NCBI GenBank assembly: GCA_910589335.1
Contig: CAJUTW010000012.1
Coordinates: forward strand, 1 to 35,214
Length of the DNA stretch: 35,214 nucleotides
Origin: an uncultured Bacilli bacterium
GTDB lineage: Bacteria; Bacillota_I; Bacilli_A; RF39; UBA660
Reading direction: 5' to 3'
Numbering within the stretch: position 1 is the first letter of the stretch; every line of letters starts with the position of its first letter. Below, piece after piece: positions 17,615-24,680 of this stretch. Below the pieces are notes generated by a model. That model made no database searches and had not been told where the DNA came from. It saw only the letters and a list, made by a program, of their open reading frames with translations. The translations under genes and the position numbers were made by a program.

Positions 17615-18076
17615 ATGGATTGTATAGATGACTATTTTAAGCAATGTGAATTTTTAGAACAACAAATTGCAGGATATGAATATCAAAAAAAGAAAATAGA
17701 AGCAAAAATAAAAAAAGCAGAAGGTAAAATTGATTGGAAAAGTGTAATTAAGAATGCTTTACCAGGAAGTGTAGTTATAATGTTAACAGATAAAGGCTTT
17801 ATAAATGATCCAAGTATTATAGAAATTTTAAAAAATGAAGTAATAGCTTTTATAGCGGCAATGATATTTGAGTTAAGTTTAAAAAAACTAGTTCCAGAAG
17901 ATTACGAATTAGATTTAGAAATGCTACCAATGGAATTATATAATCTTCAAGAAAAAATTAAAAATTCAAGAAGAGAAATAAAAAGAATAACAGCTGAAGC
18001 TTTAAGTAGAGGAATTAACTCATCTACTAGCGATGAGACAAAAACATATAAAAAAACTTATGATTTAATAAAATAA
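17615..18076 (+). CDS. Unknown coiled-coil protein (153 aa)
   Basis: Family not recognised. A charged, predicted coiled-coil N-terminal third (residues about 5-45, CEFLEQQIAGYEYQKKKIEA and on) is followed by a hydrophobic centre (GSVVIMLTDKGF and IIEILKNEVIAFIAAMIFEL, about 52-90) that could be a membrane hairpin or a buried core. A second charged helix follows (LYNLQEKIKNSRREIKRITA). ATG 17615 follows AGGTGA (17603-17608), 27 bases after the flippase stop, so it may be read from the vanZ-flippase transcript. Symmetry of two helical arms around a hydrophobic middle is its one striking feature. Confidence 0.7.
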   Translation: MDCIDDYFKQCEFLEQQIAGYEYQKKKIEAKIKKAEGKIDWKSVIKNALPGSVVIMLTDKGFINDPSIIEILKNEVIAFIAAMIFELSLKKLVPEDYELDLEMLPMELYNLQEKIKNSRREIKRITAEALSRGINSSTSDETKTYKKTYDLIK

Positions 18077-18104
18077 AATATCTTGATAATATTCGACATA
18101 TAAT
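18076..18104 (+). promoter_or_regulatory. Possible sigma-E-type promoter of sigK
   Basis: AAATATC (18076-18082), 14 bases, then CATATAAT (18097-18104). The sigma-E consensus in Bacillus is about KMATATT, 13-15 bases, CATACAMT, so the -10 differs at one position and the -35 keeps the ATAT core. sigK is a known sigma-E target, which makes this placement plausible. In so AT-rich a sequence a chance match cannot be ruled out, and TATAAT within the -10 could also serve sigma-A. Confidence 0.4.
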
Positions 18105-18121
18105 TCTATTAGGAGGATTAT

Positions 18122-18811
18122 ATGTTTTTATTTGATATTATAAAAAATATATTTTGTTTTACAGGTAGTTATTCTAATGATGTTTTTTTAGAACCTTTAA
18201 GTGCTAAAGAGGAAGAAGAATGTATTAGAAAAAAGATAACAGGTGATTTAGAAAGTCGTAACAAACTAATTGAACATAATTTAAGATTAGTTGCTCATAT
18301 AGTGAAAAAATTTGATAGTAAATATTCTGATACTGATGACTTAATAAGTATTGGTACAATAGGATTGATTAAAGGAATTGATACCTTTGTTCCAGAAAAA
18401 AATGCCAAAATAACAACATACTGTGCAAGATGTATAGAAAATGAAATATTAATGTATTTTAGAAAAGCTAATAAATATAGTAAAGATATATCTATAAACG
18501 AATCAATAGGTTTTGATAAAGAAGGAAATGAAATCGCAATACAAGATGTTTTAAAAACAGAAAATATAGATTTTTGTGATGAGATAGATTTAAAAGATAA
18601 TATAAGTGCTTTATATAAATATATGGATGCATTAACTGCACGAGAAAAGGAAATAATAATTAATAGGTATGGTTTAGATGGAAAAGATGAAGAAACTCAA
18701 AAAAATATTTCCAAAAAAATGGGAATAAGTAGAAGCTATGTGTCAAGAATTGAAAAAAGAGCTCTTACAAAATTACTAAGAGAATTCATAAAAAATAATA
18801 AAATAAGTTAA
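18122..18811 (+). CDS. sigK: RNA polymerase sigma factor, SigK type (sporulation, mother cell)
   Basis: Sigma-70 family factor closest by recall to sigma-K, which drives late mother-cell genes for coat and cortex. The match runs through region 2: RNKLIEHNLRLVAHIVKKFD (46-65), DDLISIGTIGLIKGID (72-87) and TTYCARCIENEILMYFRK. Beyond it, DKEGNEIAIQDVLKTEN is shared with sigma-K, and region 4 ends in GISRSYVSRIEKRALTKLL. The N-terminus (MFLFDIIKNIFCFTG) is hydrophobic, like the pro-sequence of pro-sigma-K that membrane protease SpoIVFB removes in Bacillus. The gene is uninterrupted at 229 aa, with no skin-type element. ATG 18122 follows AGGAGG. Sigma-E shares this architecture, but the interdomain linker favours SigK. 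Confidence 0.88.
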   Translation: MFLFDIIKNIFCFTGSYSNDVFLEPLSAKEEEECIRKKITGDLESRNKLIEHNLRLVAHIVKKFDSKYSDTDDLISIGTIGLIKGIDTFVPEKNAKITTYCARCIENEILMYFRKANKYSKDISINESIGFDKEGNEIAIQDVLKTENIDFCDEIDLKDNISALYKYMDALTAREKEIIINRYGLDGKDEETQKNISKKMGISRSYVSRIEKRALTKLLREFIKNNKIS

Positions 18812-18813
18812 TC

Positions 18814-18842
18814 TTTACAATAAATATACTATTGTTTATAAT
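18814..18842 (+). promoter_or_regulatory. Sigma-A-type promoter of the polysaccharide deacetylase
   Basis: TTTACA (18814-18819), 17 bases, TATAAT (18837-18842), with a start near 18849 and GAGTGG at 18854-18859. It begins 3 bases after the sigK stop, so the deacetylase can be read independently of sigK. Confidence 0.6.
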
Positions 18843-18866
18843 TTAAATTGAAAGAGTGGTTTTAAT

Positions 18867-20306
18867 ATGGAAGTAAAAATTTTATTAAAAAGAAAACTTA
18901 AAAGATTATCAAGTTTTGGTATATCAAAAAATATACAAATGTGGCTTATAATAATACTTTTAGTTTTTATCGCATTTTTAATATATAATTATATGTTAAT
19001 TCCACAAATCAATTTAAATGGTAAAAAAACTATTATTTTAAATTATAATGAAAAATATATTGAAAAAGGTTATAAAGCAACATTTTTAGGTAAGAATATT
19101 ACAAAAAAAGTAAAAAGAATTGGAACTGTAAACACTAAAAAAATAGGGGAGTATAAACTTGTTTATCAAGTAAAAATTAATTCTTTTTCTAAAACTATAA
19201 CAAGAAAAGTAAAAGTAATTGATAGAAAAAAACCTAAATTATATATTAGTGATACTCCTATTTACTTATGTCCAAATGATGAAGTAGTTCCATCTAAAGT
19301 AAAAGCAATTGATGAGTATGATGGAGATATAAGTAATAAAATAAAGATAGATATAAAAAAAGATTTAATAACTTATAGTGTTATCGATAATAGTGGAAAT
19401 AAAAGTGAAATCAGCAAAAAAATATTTTATAAAGATATTGAAAAACCTAAATTAAAATTAAAAGGTTCTAACTATATTTATTTATTTTTAAATGATGAAT
19501 ATAAAGAAGAAGGATTTGAAGTAAGTGATAATTGTACAAAACAACTAAAAGATAAAGTAAAAATTGAAAATAATATCGATGTAACTAAAACTGGTGAATA
19601 TTTTGTTACATATAGTGTTAAAGATGATGCGAAAAATGAGACAAAAATCGAAAGAAAAGTTATAGTTAGTGAAAGAAATAAAGAAGGAACTATTTATTTA
19701 ACTTTTGATGATGGTCCAAAAAGTGGAATAACAAATATTATTTTAGATATTTTAAAAGAAGAAGGAGTAAAAGCTACTTTCTTTGTAACAAATAATGGTC
19801 CAGATGAACTTATCAAAAGAGCTTATGATGAAGGACATACAATTGCCTTACATACTGCTAGTCATAATTATGCAAATATTTACTCATCACAAGATGCTTA
19901 TTTTAATGACTTATATACTATTCAAGAAAGAGTAAAAAAAATAACAGGTTATGAAGCAAAAATCATAAGATTTCCTGGAGGATCTAGTAATACTGTAAGT
20001 CGTAAATATCAAAAAGGAATAATGACAAATTTAACAAATGAAGTGATTAATAGAGGATTTAAATATTATGATTGGAACATATCTAGTGGAGATGCTAGTG
20101 GCGGAAATCATACAAAAGAAGAAATAGCAAGTAATGTTATAAATAGTTTAAGAAAAGATCGCATAAATATGGTTTTAATGCATGATATTAAAACATATAC
20201 AAGAGATGCTTTAAGACAAATAATTAGATACGGAAAAGATAATGGTTATTTCTTTGATAAGATAACCATGGAAACAGAAATGTTAAGACAAAAAATAAAT
20301 AATTAA
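18867..20306 (+). CDS. Membrane-anchored polysaccharide deacetylase with Ig-like repeats (CE4/NodB)
   Basis: Likely removes N-acetyl groups from peptidoglycan or another surface glycan outside the membrane. One membrane segment (about 25-44) is followed by three Ig-like modules of the DUF5011 type (about 47-119, 122-192, 194-268; each ends in a Y-x-V-x-D/K strand such as YSVIDNSGN or YSVKDDAKN), then a NodB domain (about 275-465). CE4 motifs are present: TFDDGP (Asp281, Asp282), HTASH (His329, His333), RFPGG (368-372), DWNISSGDA (402-410) and LMHD (His439). All metal and catalytic residues are therefore in place. ATG 18867 follows GAGTGG. Being next to sigK suggests, without proving, a role in the spore envelope. 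Substrate (GlcNAc versus MurNAc) cannot be told. Confidence 0.9.
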   Translation: MEVKILLKRKLKRLSSFGISKNIQMWLIIILLVFIAFLIYNYMLIPQINLNGKKTIILNYNEKYIEKGYKATFLGKNITKKVKRIGTVNTKKIGEYKLVYQVKINSFSKTITRKVKVIDRKKPKLYISDTPIYLCPNDEVVPSKVKAIDEYDGDISNKIKIDIKKDLITYSVIDNSGNKSEISKKIFYKDIEKPKLKLKGSNYIYLFLNDEYKEEGFEVSDNCTKQLKDKVKIENNIDVTKTGEYFVTYSVKDDAKNETKIERKVIVSERNKEGTIYLTFDDGPKSGITNIILDILKEEGVKATFFVTNNGPDELIKRAYDEGHTIALHTASHNYANIYSSQDAYFNDLYTIQERVKKITGYEAKIIRFPGGSSNTVSRKYQKGIMTNLTNEVINRGFKYYDWNISSGDASGGNHTKEEIASNVINSLRKDRINMVLMHDIKTYTRDALRQIIRYGKDNGYFFDKITMETEMLRQKINN

Positions 20307-20309
20307 ACT

Positions 20310-20340
20310 AAAAAAAAGGAATTAATTATTCTTTTTTTTT
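20310..20340 (+). terminator. Terminator after the deacetylase
   Basis: AAAAAAAAGGAAT (20310-20322) pairs with ATTCTTTTTTTTT (20328-20340) around a 5-base loop, with one G-U pair, and the T-run is part of the 3' arm. Confidence 0.65.
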
Positions 20341-20353
20341 AGGTTCTTTATAA

Positions 20354-20382
20354 TAGACTTATTAAAAAAAATATATTATAAT
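20354..20382 (+). promoter_or_regulatory. Promoter of yqeG-yqeH
   Basis: TAGACT (20354-20359), 17 bases, TATAAT (20377-20382), followed by a second TATAAT at 20382-20387 and AAGGTGA at 20388-20394. The leader would be only about 10 bases. Confidence 0.45.
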
Positions 20383-20398
20383 ATAATAAGGTGATTTA

Positions 20399-20917
20399 AT
20401 GGGAATATTTAAACCTAAAATGTATAAAAAAAATATTTTTGAAATAGATTATGAAAAATTGAAATCTCTAGGTATTAAATGTTTAATTTTTGATTTAGAT
20501 AATACCTTAGGATTAATTGAACAAAAAAAGTGTCCAAGAAATACAAAAAAATTAATTAAATCTTTACAAAATGATTTTCTAGTTTTAATAAGTTCAAATA
20601 ATACAAAAGATAGAATAACTCCATATCTAAAAGATTTAGGAGTAGGAGGAGTATCTTTTAGTTTAAAACCTTTAACTAGAGGATTACGTAAAATAAAAAG
20701 AAATTATAATTTAAAGAAAAAAGAAATGTGTATGATAGGTGATCAAATTGTAACTGATGTCTTATCAGGAAATCGATTTAAAATATATACAGTTTTAGTA
20801 GATCCCTTAGGAGAGAAAGATTTAAAAATAACAGGACTAAATAGAAAAGTAGAAGCAAAAATAGTAGCAAGATATGAAAAAAAAGGTTTATTTGAAAGAG
20901 GTAAATATTATGGATAA
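20399..20917 (+). CDS. yqeG: YqeG-family HAD phosphatase
   Basis: HAD subfamily IIIA hydrolase of unknown physiological substrate, widely found beside yqeH in Bacillota. Motif I is FDLDNTL (residues 31-37, catalytic Asp32 and Asp34), motif II is ISSNN around 64-68, and motif IV is MIGDQIVTD around 112-120, all in the expected order. The length (172 aa) is normal. ATG 20399 is preceded by AAGGTGA. Its last 8 bases overlap yqeH (ATGGATAA), which implies coupled translation; the conserved neighbourhood supports the assignment. Confidence 0.92.
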   Translation: MGIFKPKMYKKNIFEIDYEKLKSLGIKCLIFDLDNTLGLIEQKKCPRNTKKLIKSLQNDFLVLISSNNTKDRITPYLKDLGVGGVSFSLKPLTRGLRKIKRNYNLKKKEMCMIGDQIVTDVLSGNRFKIYTVLVDPLGEKDLKITGLNRKVEAKIVARYEKKGLFERGKYYG

Positions 20918-21923
20918 TAATGAAAAACGATGTAGTGGATGTGGTATTCTATTACAAGATGAAAATGTTTTACAAGAAGGATATACAACTAATTTAGAAA
21001 ATAATATTTGTCAAAGATGTTTCAGAATGAAAAATTATGGGGAATACCAAATGATTACTAAATCAAATGAAGAATATCTAAATATTTTAAAAGATGTGGG
21101 AGAGACAAAAGATTTAGTTTTATATATAACAGATTTACTTAATTTAGAAAAAAATATCGAAACAATTAGAACAATTATACCAAATAAAATGATTTTAGTC
21201 TTAAACAAAAAAGATGTATTGCCAAAATCAGTAAAAGAAACAAAATTAATAAATTATCTAGCTACTAAAGATATTCATTTTGAAGAAGTTATCGTAATAA
21301 GTGTTAATAAAAATTATAATATTGATTATTTATTAAAGAGAATAAAATTTTATCAAACAAGTAAAAATGTCTATGTTGTAGGACATACAAATGCTGGAAA
21401 AAGTAGTTTGATTAATAAACTTATTAAAAATTATTCTGATAAAACCCAAGAACTTACAATGAGCCCTTTACCATCAACAACATTAAATACATTAACAATA
21501 GAAATTAATGATTATTTAACTTTAATTGATACACCTGGTTTAGTAGATACAGGTTCAATTCTTAATTATGTTGATGAAAATATGGTTAAAAAAATTTCTG
21601 CTAAAAAAGAAATTAAACCTAGAACTTATCAATTAAGAAAAAATCAATCCTTATTAATTGAAGATTTAATAAGAATTGATTATATAGAAGGAGAAAAAAA
21701 TAGTTTTACTTTATTTATATCAAATGATTTAAAAGTTAAAAGATTATTAAATCTAGTTAATAATAATGATTTAAAAGATAAAAATAAATTAACATATAAT
21801 ATGAAATACGATGAAGATTTAGTTATTAATGGTTTAGGTTTTATCAAAATAGTTAATAAAGGTGTTATTGATATATATATTGATAAAGATATAGAAACAT
21901 TTACAAGAAGAAGCCTTATTTAA
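20910..21923 (+). CDS. yqeH: Ribosome biogenesis GTPase YqeH
   Basis: Circularly permuted GTPase needed for 30S subunit assembly. A zinc finger opens the protein (Cys8, Cys11, Cys34, Cys37), followed by the permuted order of G motifs: G4 NKKD (99-102), G5-like ISVNK (130-134), G1 GHTNAGKSS (158-166), a PLPSTT switch (187-191) and G3 DTPG (207-210). 337 aa from ATG 20910, chosen over an upstream in-frame ATG at 20874 because AAAGAGGT (20895-20902) serves 20910. Forms a coupled pair with yqeG. A terminator follows at once. Confidence 0.94.
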   Translation: MDNNEKRCSGCGILLQDENVLQEGYTTNLENNICQRCFRMKNYGEYQMITKSNEEYLNILKDVGETKDLVLYITDLLNLEKNIETIRTIIPNKMILVLNKKDVLPKSVKETKLINYLATKDIHFEEVIVISVNKNYNIDYLLKRIKFYQTSKNVYVVGHTNAGKSSLINKLIKNYSDKTQELTMSPLPSTTLNTLTIEINDYLTLIDTPGLVDTGSILNYVDENMVKKISAKKEIKPRTYQLRKNQSLLIEDLIRIDYIEGEKNSFTLFISNDLKVKRLLNLVNNNDLKDKNKLTYNMKYDEDLVINGLGFIKIVNKGVIDIYIDKDIETFTRRSLI

Positions 21924-21950
21924 ACGCTTTATAAGCGTTTTTATTTTTTT
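21922..21950 (+). terminator. Terminator of yqeG-yqeH
   Basis: AAACGCTT (21922-21929) pairs with AAGCGTTT (21933-21940) around a 3-base loop, followed by a long T-rich run. The first arm overlaps the yqeH stop codon. Confidence 0.8.
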
Positions 21951-21988
21951 TAAATCCCTTTACAACTTATTAAAAAAAATAATAAAAA

Positions 21989-22019
21989 TTTACATATTAT
22001 ATTTAGTTTGTGTTATATT
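21989..22019 (+). promoter_or_regulatory. Probable promoter of the 22038 gene
   Basis: TTTACA (21989-21994) and TGTTATATT (22011-22019, extended -10; TATATT at 22014-22019) with a 19-base spacer, or 18 to TTATAT. The implied start near 22026 rules out the in-frame TTG at 22008 as the start codon. Confidence 0.4.
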
Positions 22020-22037
22020 TATAATAAGGTGAGAAAA

Positions 22038-22817
22038 ATGAAAAAGAAAAAAATGATTAAATGGATTATTATTACAGTTGCAATTATAATTACTTCTTTT
22101 CTAGCATTATGTGGATATTGGGTAATAGAAGATTTAAAGCAAGAAGAAATTTTAAAACAAGAAATTATCAATTATTCACATAAAAATTTAGAAAGTGATG
22201 ATTTTACAGTTATAGTTAAAACAAAAGGAGATTATGCTTATGTTGAAGAAGCTATCAAAAAATATTACAAAGAGTTAAGTGATAATATAAAGGGAATGAA
22301 TAAATATCTAATGGATGAAGATTTTATGACTCTTTTAGCACCAAGTAGTTTAGTTAATGATCGTCCTAATTATTCTAACAGTCAAAATAAATTAAAAACT
22401 ACAAAAGAGAATTTGAATAAGCATTTAGAAGCCATTAATAATTTATGTGATGAGAATACAATTAAAAATCTAATAGATAAAGAAAAACTTGAGGATTATG
22501 ATTATTATTATGATTTTTACTTAAAGCTTATGTATACAAAAAAAGATCAAGAAGCTTTACAAAAATTAAAAGAAGAAATGGATACTACTCTAAAAAAATT
22601 AAATGAATTTTTAGATAAAGCCGAAGAAATATTAGTTTTACTAGAAAAAAATGACAGTATAATACAATATGAAAATAATAGCATCTACTTTAACTCTACA
22701 GAAGCACTTAATGAGTATAATAAATTAGTTGGTGAATTACAAACTATGGCTAAAAATTTTACAATTACAAAAAATAATCCTAATCCGATTAAAAATTCTA
22801 AAGTTTCAGAAATTTAA
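22038..22817 (+). CDS. Unknown single-pass membrane protein with coiled-coil (259 aa)
   Basis: Family not recognised. The N-terminus MKKKKMIKW is basic and is followed by one membrane segment (about 9-31, IIITVAIIITSFLALCGYWVI) and a long charged extracytoplasmic domain, mostly helical. Segments such as YAYVEEAIKKYYKELSDNIK and EEMDTTLKKLNEFLDKAEEI suggest a helical bundle or coiled coil. ATG 22038 has AAGGTGAG at 22026-22033. The gene stands alone between the yqeH terminator and its own terminator. The architecture recalls sensor or scaffold proteins, but no partner is visible. Confidence 0.75.
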   Translation: MKKKKMIKWIIITVAIIITSFLALCGYWVIEDLKQEEILKQEIINYSHKNLESDDFTVIVKTKGDYAYVEEAIKKYYKELSDNIKGMNKYLMDEDFMTLLAPSSLVNDRPNYSNSQNKLKTTKENLNKHLEAINNLCDENTIKNLIDKEKLEDYDYYYDFYLKLMYTKKDQEALQKLKEEMDTTLKKLNEFLDKAEEILVLLEKNDSIIQYENNSIYFNSTEALNEYNKLVGELQTMAKNFTITKNNPNPIKNSKVSEI

Positions 22818-22836
22818 ATAAAAGTAAATTCACAAT

Positions 22837-22870
22837 AAAAAATAAGTCAATAGTTTGATTTATTTTTTTT
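22837..22870 (+). terminator. Terminator before mraZ
   Basis: AAAAAATAAGTCAA (22837-22850) pairs with TTGATTTATTTTTT (22855-22868) around a 4-base loop with one G-U pair, followed by more T. Confidence 0.75.
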
Positions 22871-22938
22871 TGTAAACAAGTGTAAAATGACTAAAAAAAC
22901 ATTTTTTTGATATTTACTTTTTTATCTAATTTTTGTAA

Positions 22939-22944
22939 TATAAT
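22939..22944 (+). promoter_or_regulatory. -10 element of the mraZ operon
   Basis: A perfect TATAAT at 22939-22944 upstream of mraZ. The best -35-like match, TTTACT (22913-22918), is 20 bases away, which is long. Transcription would start near 22951, at the edge of the GTGG repeats. Confidence 0.45.
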
Positions 22945-22952
22945 AATAAGTA

Positions 22953-22976
22953 GTGGTTGATTGTGGTGAAAAGTGG
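22953..22976 (+). promoter_or_regulatory. MraZ operator: three GTGG repeats at 10-bp period
   Basis: GTGG occurs at 22953-22956, 22963-22966 and 22973-22976, exactly 10 bases apart and so on one face of the helix. MraZ proteins in E. coli and mycoplasmas bind runs of short G-rich direct repeats with this period just upstream of mraZ. The repeats lie right after the predicted transcription start and before ATG 22987, a fit for autoregulation. The G-rich bases stand out strongly in this AT-rich background. Confidence 0.75.
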
Positions 22977-22986
22977 GGGGACGCAA

Positions 22987-23424
22987 ATGTTTATTGGTGA
23001 ATATCATCATACGATAGACAATAAAGGTAGAATAATAATTCCTTCTAAATTCAGAGATGAATTAGGTGATAATTTTATAATTACCAGAGGAATTGAAACT
23101 TGTCTTTTTGTTTATCCTCTAGAAAATTTTAAAAAAATAACTGATAAATTGACCGCATTACCTTTCACTAAAAAAGATGCGCGAAATTTTAGTCGTTTCT
23201 TTATGTCAGGTGCTACAAATGTAGAATTAGATAAACAAGGTCGTGTTAATGTGGCTACTCCTTTAATTAATTATGCTCATCTTGAAAAAGATTGTATAAT
23301 AATAGGAACAGGAGACAGATTAGAAATTTGGTCACAAGAAGATTGGGATAGTTTCTTTAATTCTAATAAAGACAATATGTCAGACATAGCTGAAAATTTA
23401 TTTAATGAAAGTGTGGATTTATAA
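22987..23424 (+). CDS. mraZ: Transcriptional regulator MraZ
   Basis: DNA-binding regulator of the division and cell-wall cluster, forming a ring of AbrB-like swapped hairpins. The start MFIGEYHHTIDNKGRIIIPS is the standard MraZ N-terminus with the first DxxGRxxxP motif; the second copy, VELDKQGRVNVA near residues 79-90, has Ala in place of Pro. 145 aa is normal. An in-frame TTG at 22957 would extend it, but that lies within the operator repeats and the family begins at MFIGE, so ATG 22987 is the start; the purine-rich GTGGGGGGA just upstream serves as ribosome binding site. Its stop overlaps the rsmH start by 1 base (TAATG). Confidence 0.95.
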   Translation: MFIGEYHHTIDNKGRIIIPSKFRDELGDNFIITRGIETCLFVYPLENFKKITDKLTALPFTKKDARNFSRFFMSGATNVELDKQGRVNVATPLINYAHLEKDCIIIGTGDRLEIWSQEDWDSFFNSNKDNMSDIAENLFNESVDL

Positions 23425-24353
23425 TGGAAAAACATATAAGCGTATTACTTAATGAGTCTATTTCCTCCCTAAATTTAGACGAAGATAGTATTATTGTTGA
23501 TGCTACACTTGGCTATGGAGGACACAGTAGTAACATCTTGGATAGAATAAATAAGGGGTATTTATTCGCCTTTGACCAAGATAGTGAAGCTATTCGGCAT
23601 AGTACCAGTCGTTTAAATGCGATTGGTACTAACTTCACTATCATAAAAAGCAATTTTGTATATATGAAGCGTGAATTAGAAAAATTGGGAGTCAAAGAAG
23701 TAGATGGAATTTTATTTGATTTAGGAGTATCTTCTCCGCAACTTGATGAAACAGAACGAGGTTTCTCATTTCATCATGATGCAAAGCTTGATATGAGAAT
23801 GGATAGGGAACAAAAATTATCCGCTTATGAAGTTATTAATGAATATTCTAAAGAAGATTTAGCACATATTTTCTATAAATATGGTGAAGATAAATTTGCA
23901 AATAATATTGCTAAAAAAATTGTTGAAGCAAGAAAATCTAAGCCAATTGAAACAACTTTAGAATTAGTAGAAATAATAAAAACAGCAGTTCCAATGAAAT
24001 TTAGAAAAGACAAACATCCAGCTCGTCAAATTTTTCAAGCAATAAGAATTGAAGTTAATCATGAATTAGATGTAATAGAACCAGCCCTAGAACAAGCACT
24101 ATCTTTAATAAAAGTTGGCAAAAGAGTAGCCGTTATTACATTTCATTCATTAGAAGATAGAATAGTTAAAAATTATTTTAAAGAAAAATGTAAAGTAGAT
24201 GAAAAAGTTAAAGGAATGCCAAATATACCTGATGAATATTTACCAGACTTTAAATTAGTTGTAAGTAAAGCAATAATTCCAAGTGATGAAGAAATTAAAA
24301 TTAATCCTCGAGCTAGAAGTTCCAAGCTTAGAGTAATAGAAAAAATAAAATAG
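23424..24353 (+). CDS. rsmH: 16S rRNA (cytosine1402-N4)-methyltransferase RsmH
   Basis: Methylates N4 of C1402 in the 16S rRNA decoding site. The N-terminus MEKHISVLLNESISSL and the SAM loop DATLGYGGHSSNIL (residues 26-39) match the family. Also seen are ILFDLGVSSPQLD near 95-107, GFSFHHDAKLDMRMD near 112-126, ARQIFQAIRIEVN near 198-210 and ITFHSLEDRIVKNYF near 235-249. 309 aa is normal. Translation is coupled to mraZ through a TAATG overlap. Second gene of the mraZ-rsmH-ftsL-pbpB operon. Confidence 0.97.
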   Translation: MEKHISVLLNESISSLNLDEDSIIVDATLGYGGHSSNILDRINKGYLFAFDQDSEAIRHSTSRLNAIGTNFTIIKSNFVYMKRELEKLGVKEVDGILFDLGVSSPQLDETERGFSFHHDAKLDMRMDREQKLSAYEVINEYSKEDLAHIFYKYGEDKFANNIAKKIVEARKSKPIETTLELVEIIKTAVPMKFRKDKHPARQIFQAIRIEVNHELDVIEPALEQALSLIKVGKRVAVITFHSLEDRIVKNYFKEKCKVDEKVKGMPNIPDEYLPDFKLVVSKAIIPSDEEIKINPRARSSKLRVIEKIK

Positions 24354-24366
24354 GAGATGAATAAAA

Positions 24367-24666
24367 ATGAGAAAAGTAAAAAAGAAATTAAAAATGTCAA
24401 AGTTTGAAAAATTATTATATTCTTTAGCTTTATTTTTATTAGTAGTATCACCAGTTTTAACTGTATTTTCAAAAGCTACATTAGCACAAATTAATTTTGA
24501 AGTGGAAAAACAAAAAAAAGAAATAGATAAACAAAAGAAAACAAATGAATCACTTGCAATGACAATTGATGAACTTGCATCTTTAACTAAAATTCAAGAG
24601 GTTGCAGAACAACAAGGATTAAGTTATAATAATAATAATATAAAAACTATTGTAGAAGATAACTAA
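24367..24666 (+). CDS. ftsL: Cell division protein FtsL
   Basis: Small bitopic divisome protein that partners DivIB and DivIC. A basic N-terminus (RKVKKKLK), one membrane segment (about 15-36) and a charged coiled coil (about 41-75, with KQKKEIDKQKKTNESL) make up the 99 aa. ATG 24367 follows AGGAGATG. The call rests on topology and on its place between rsmH and the transpeptidase gene, because FtsL sequences diverge quickly. Confidence 0.85.
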   Translation: MRKVKKKLKMSKFEKLLYSLALFLLVVSPVLTVFSKATLAQINFEVEKQKKEIDKQKKTNESLAMTIDELASLTKIQEVAEQQGLSYNNNNIKTIVEDN

Positions 24667-24680
24667 TAGGAAGTGGTATC

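Noticed and set aside
22957..22986. TTG start of mraZ at 22957
   Set aside because: Falls inside the GTGG operator repeats; MraZ proteins begin at MFIGE, which is ATG 22987.
24173..24472. 99-codon hydrophobic minus-strand frame across rsmH and ftsL
   Set aside because: Covers two recognised genes and has no RBS; hydrophobicity comes from A-rich coding strand read in reverse.
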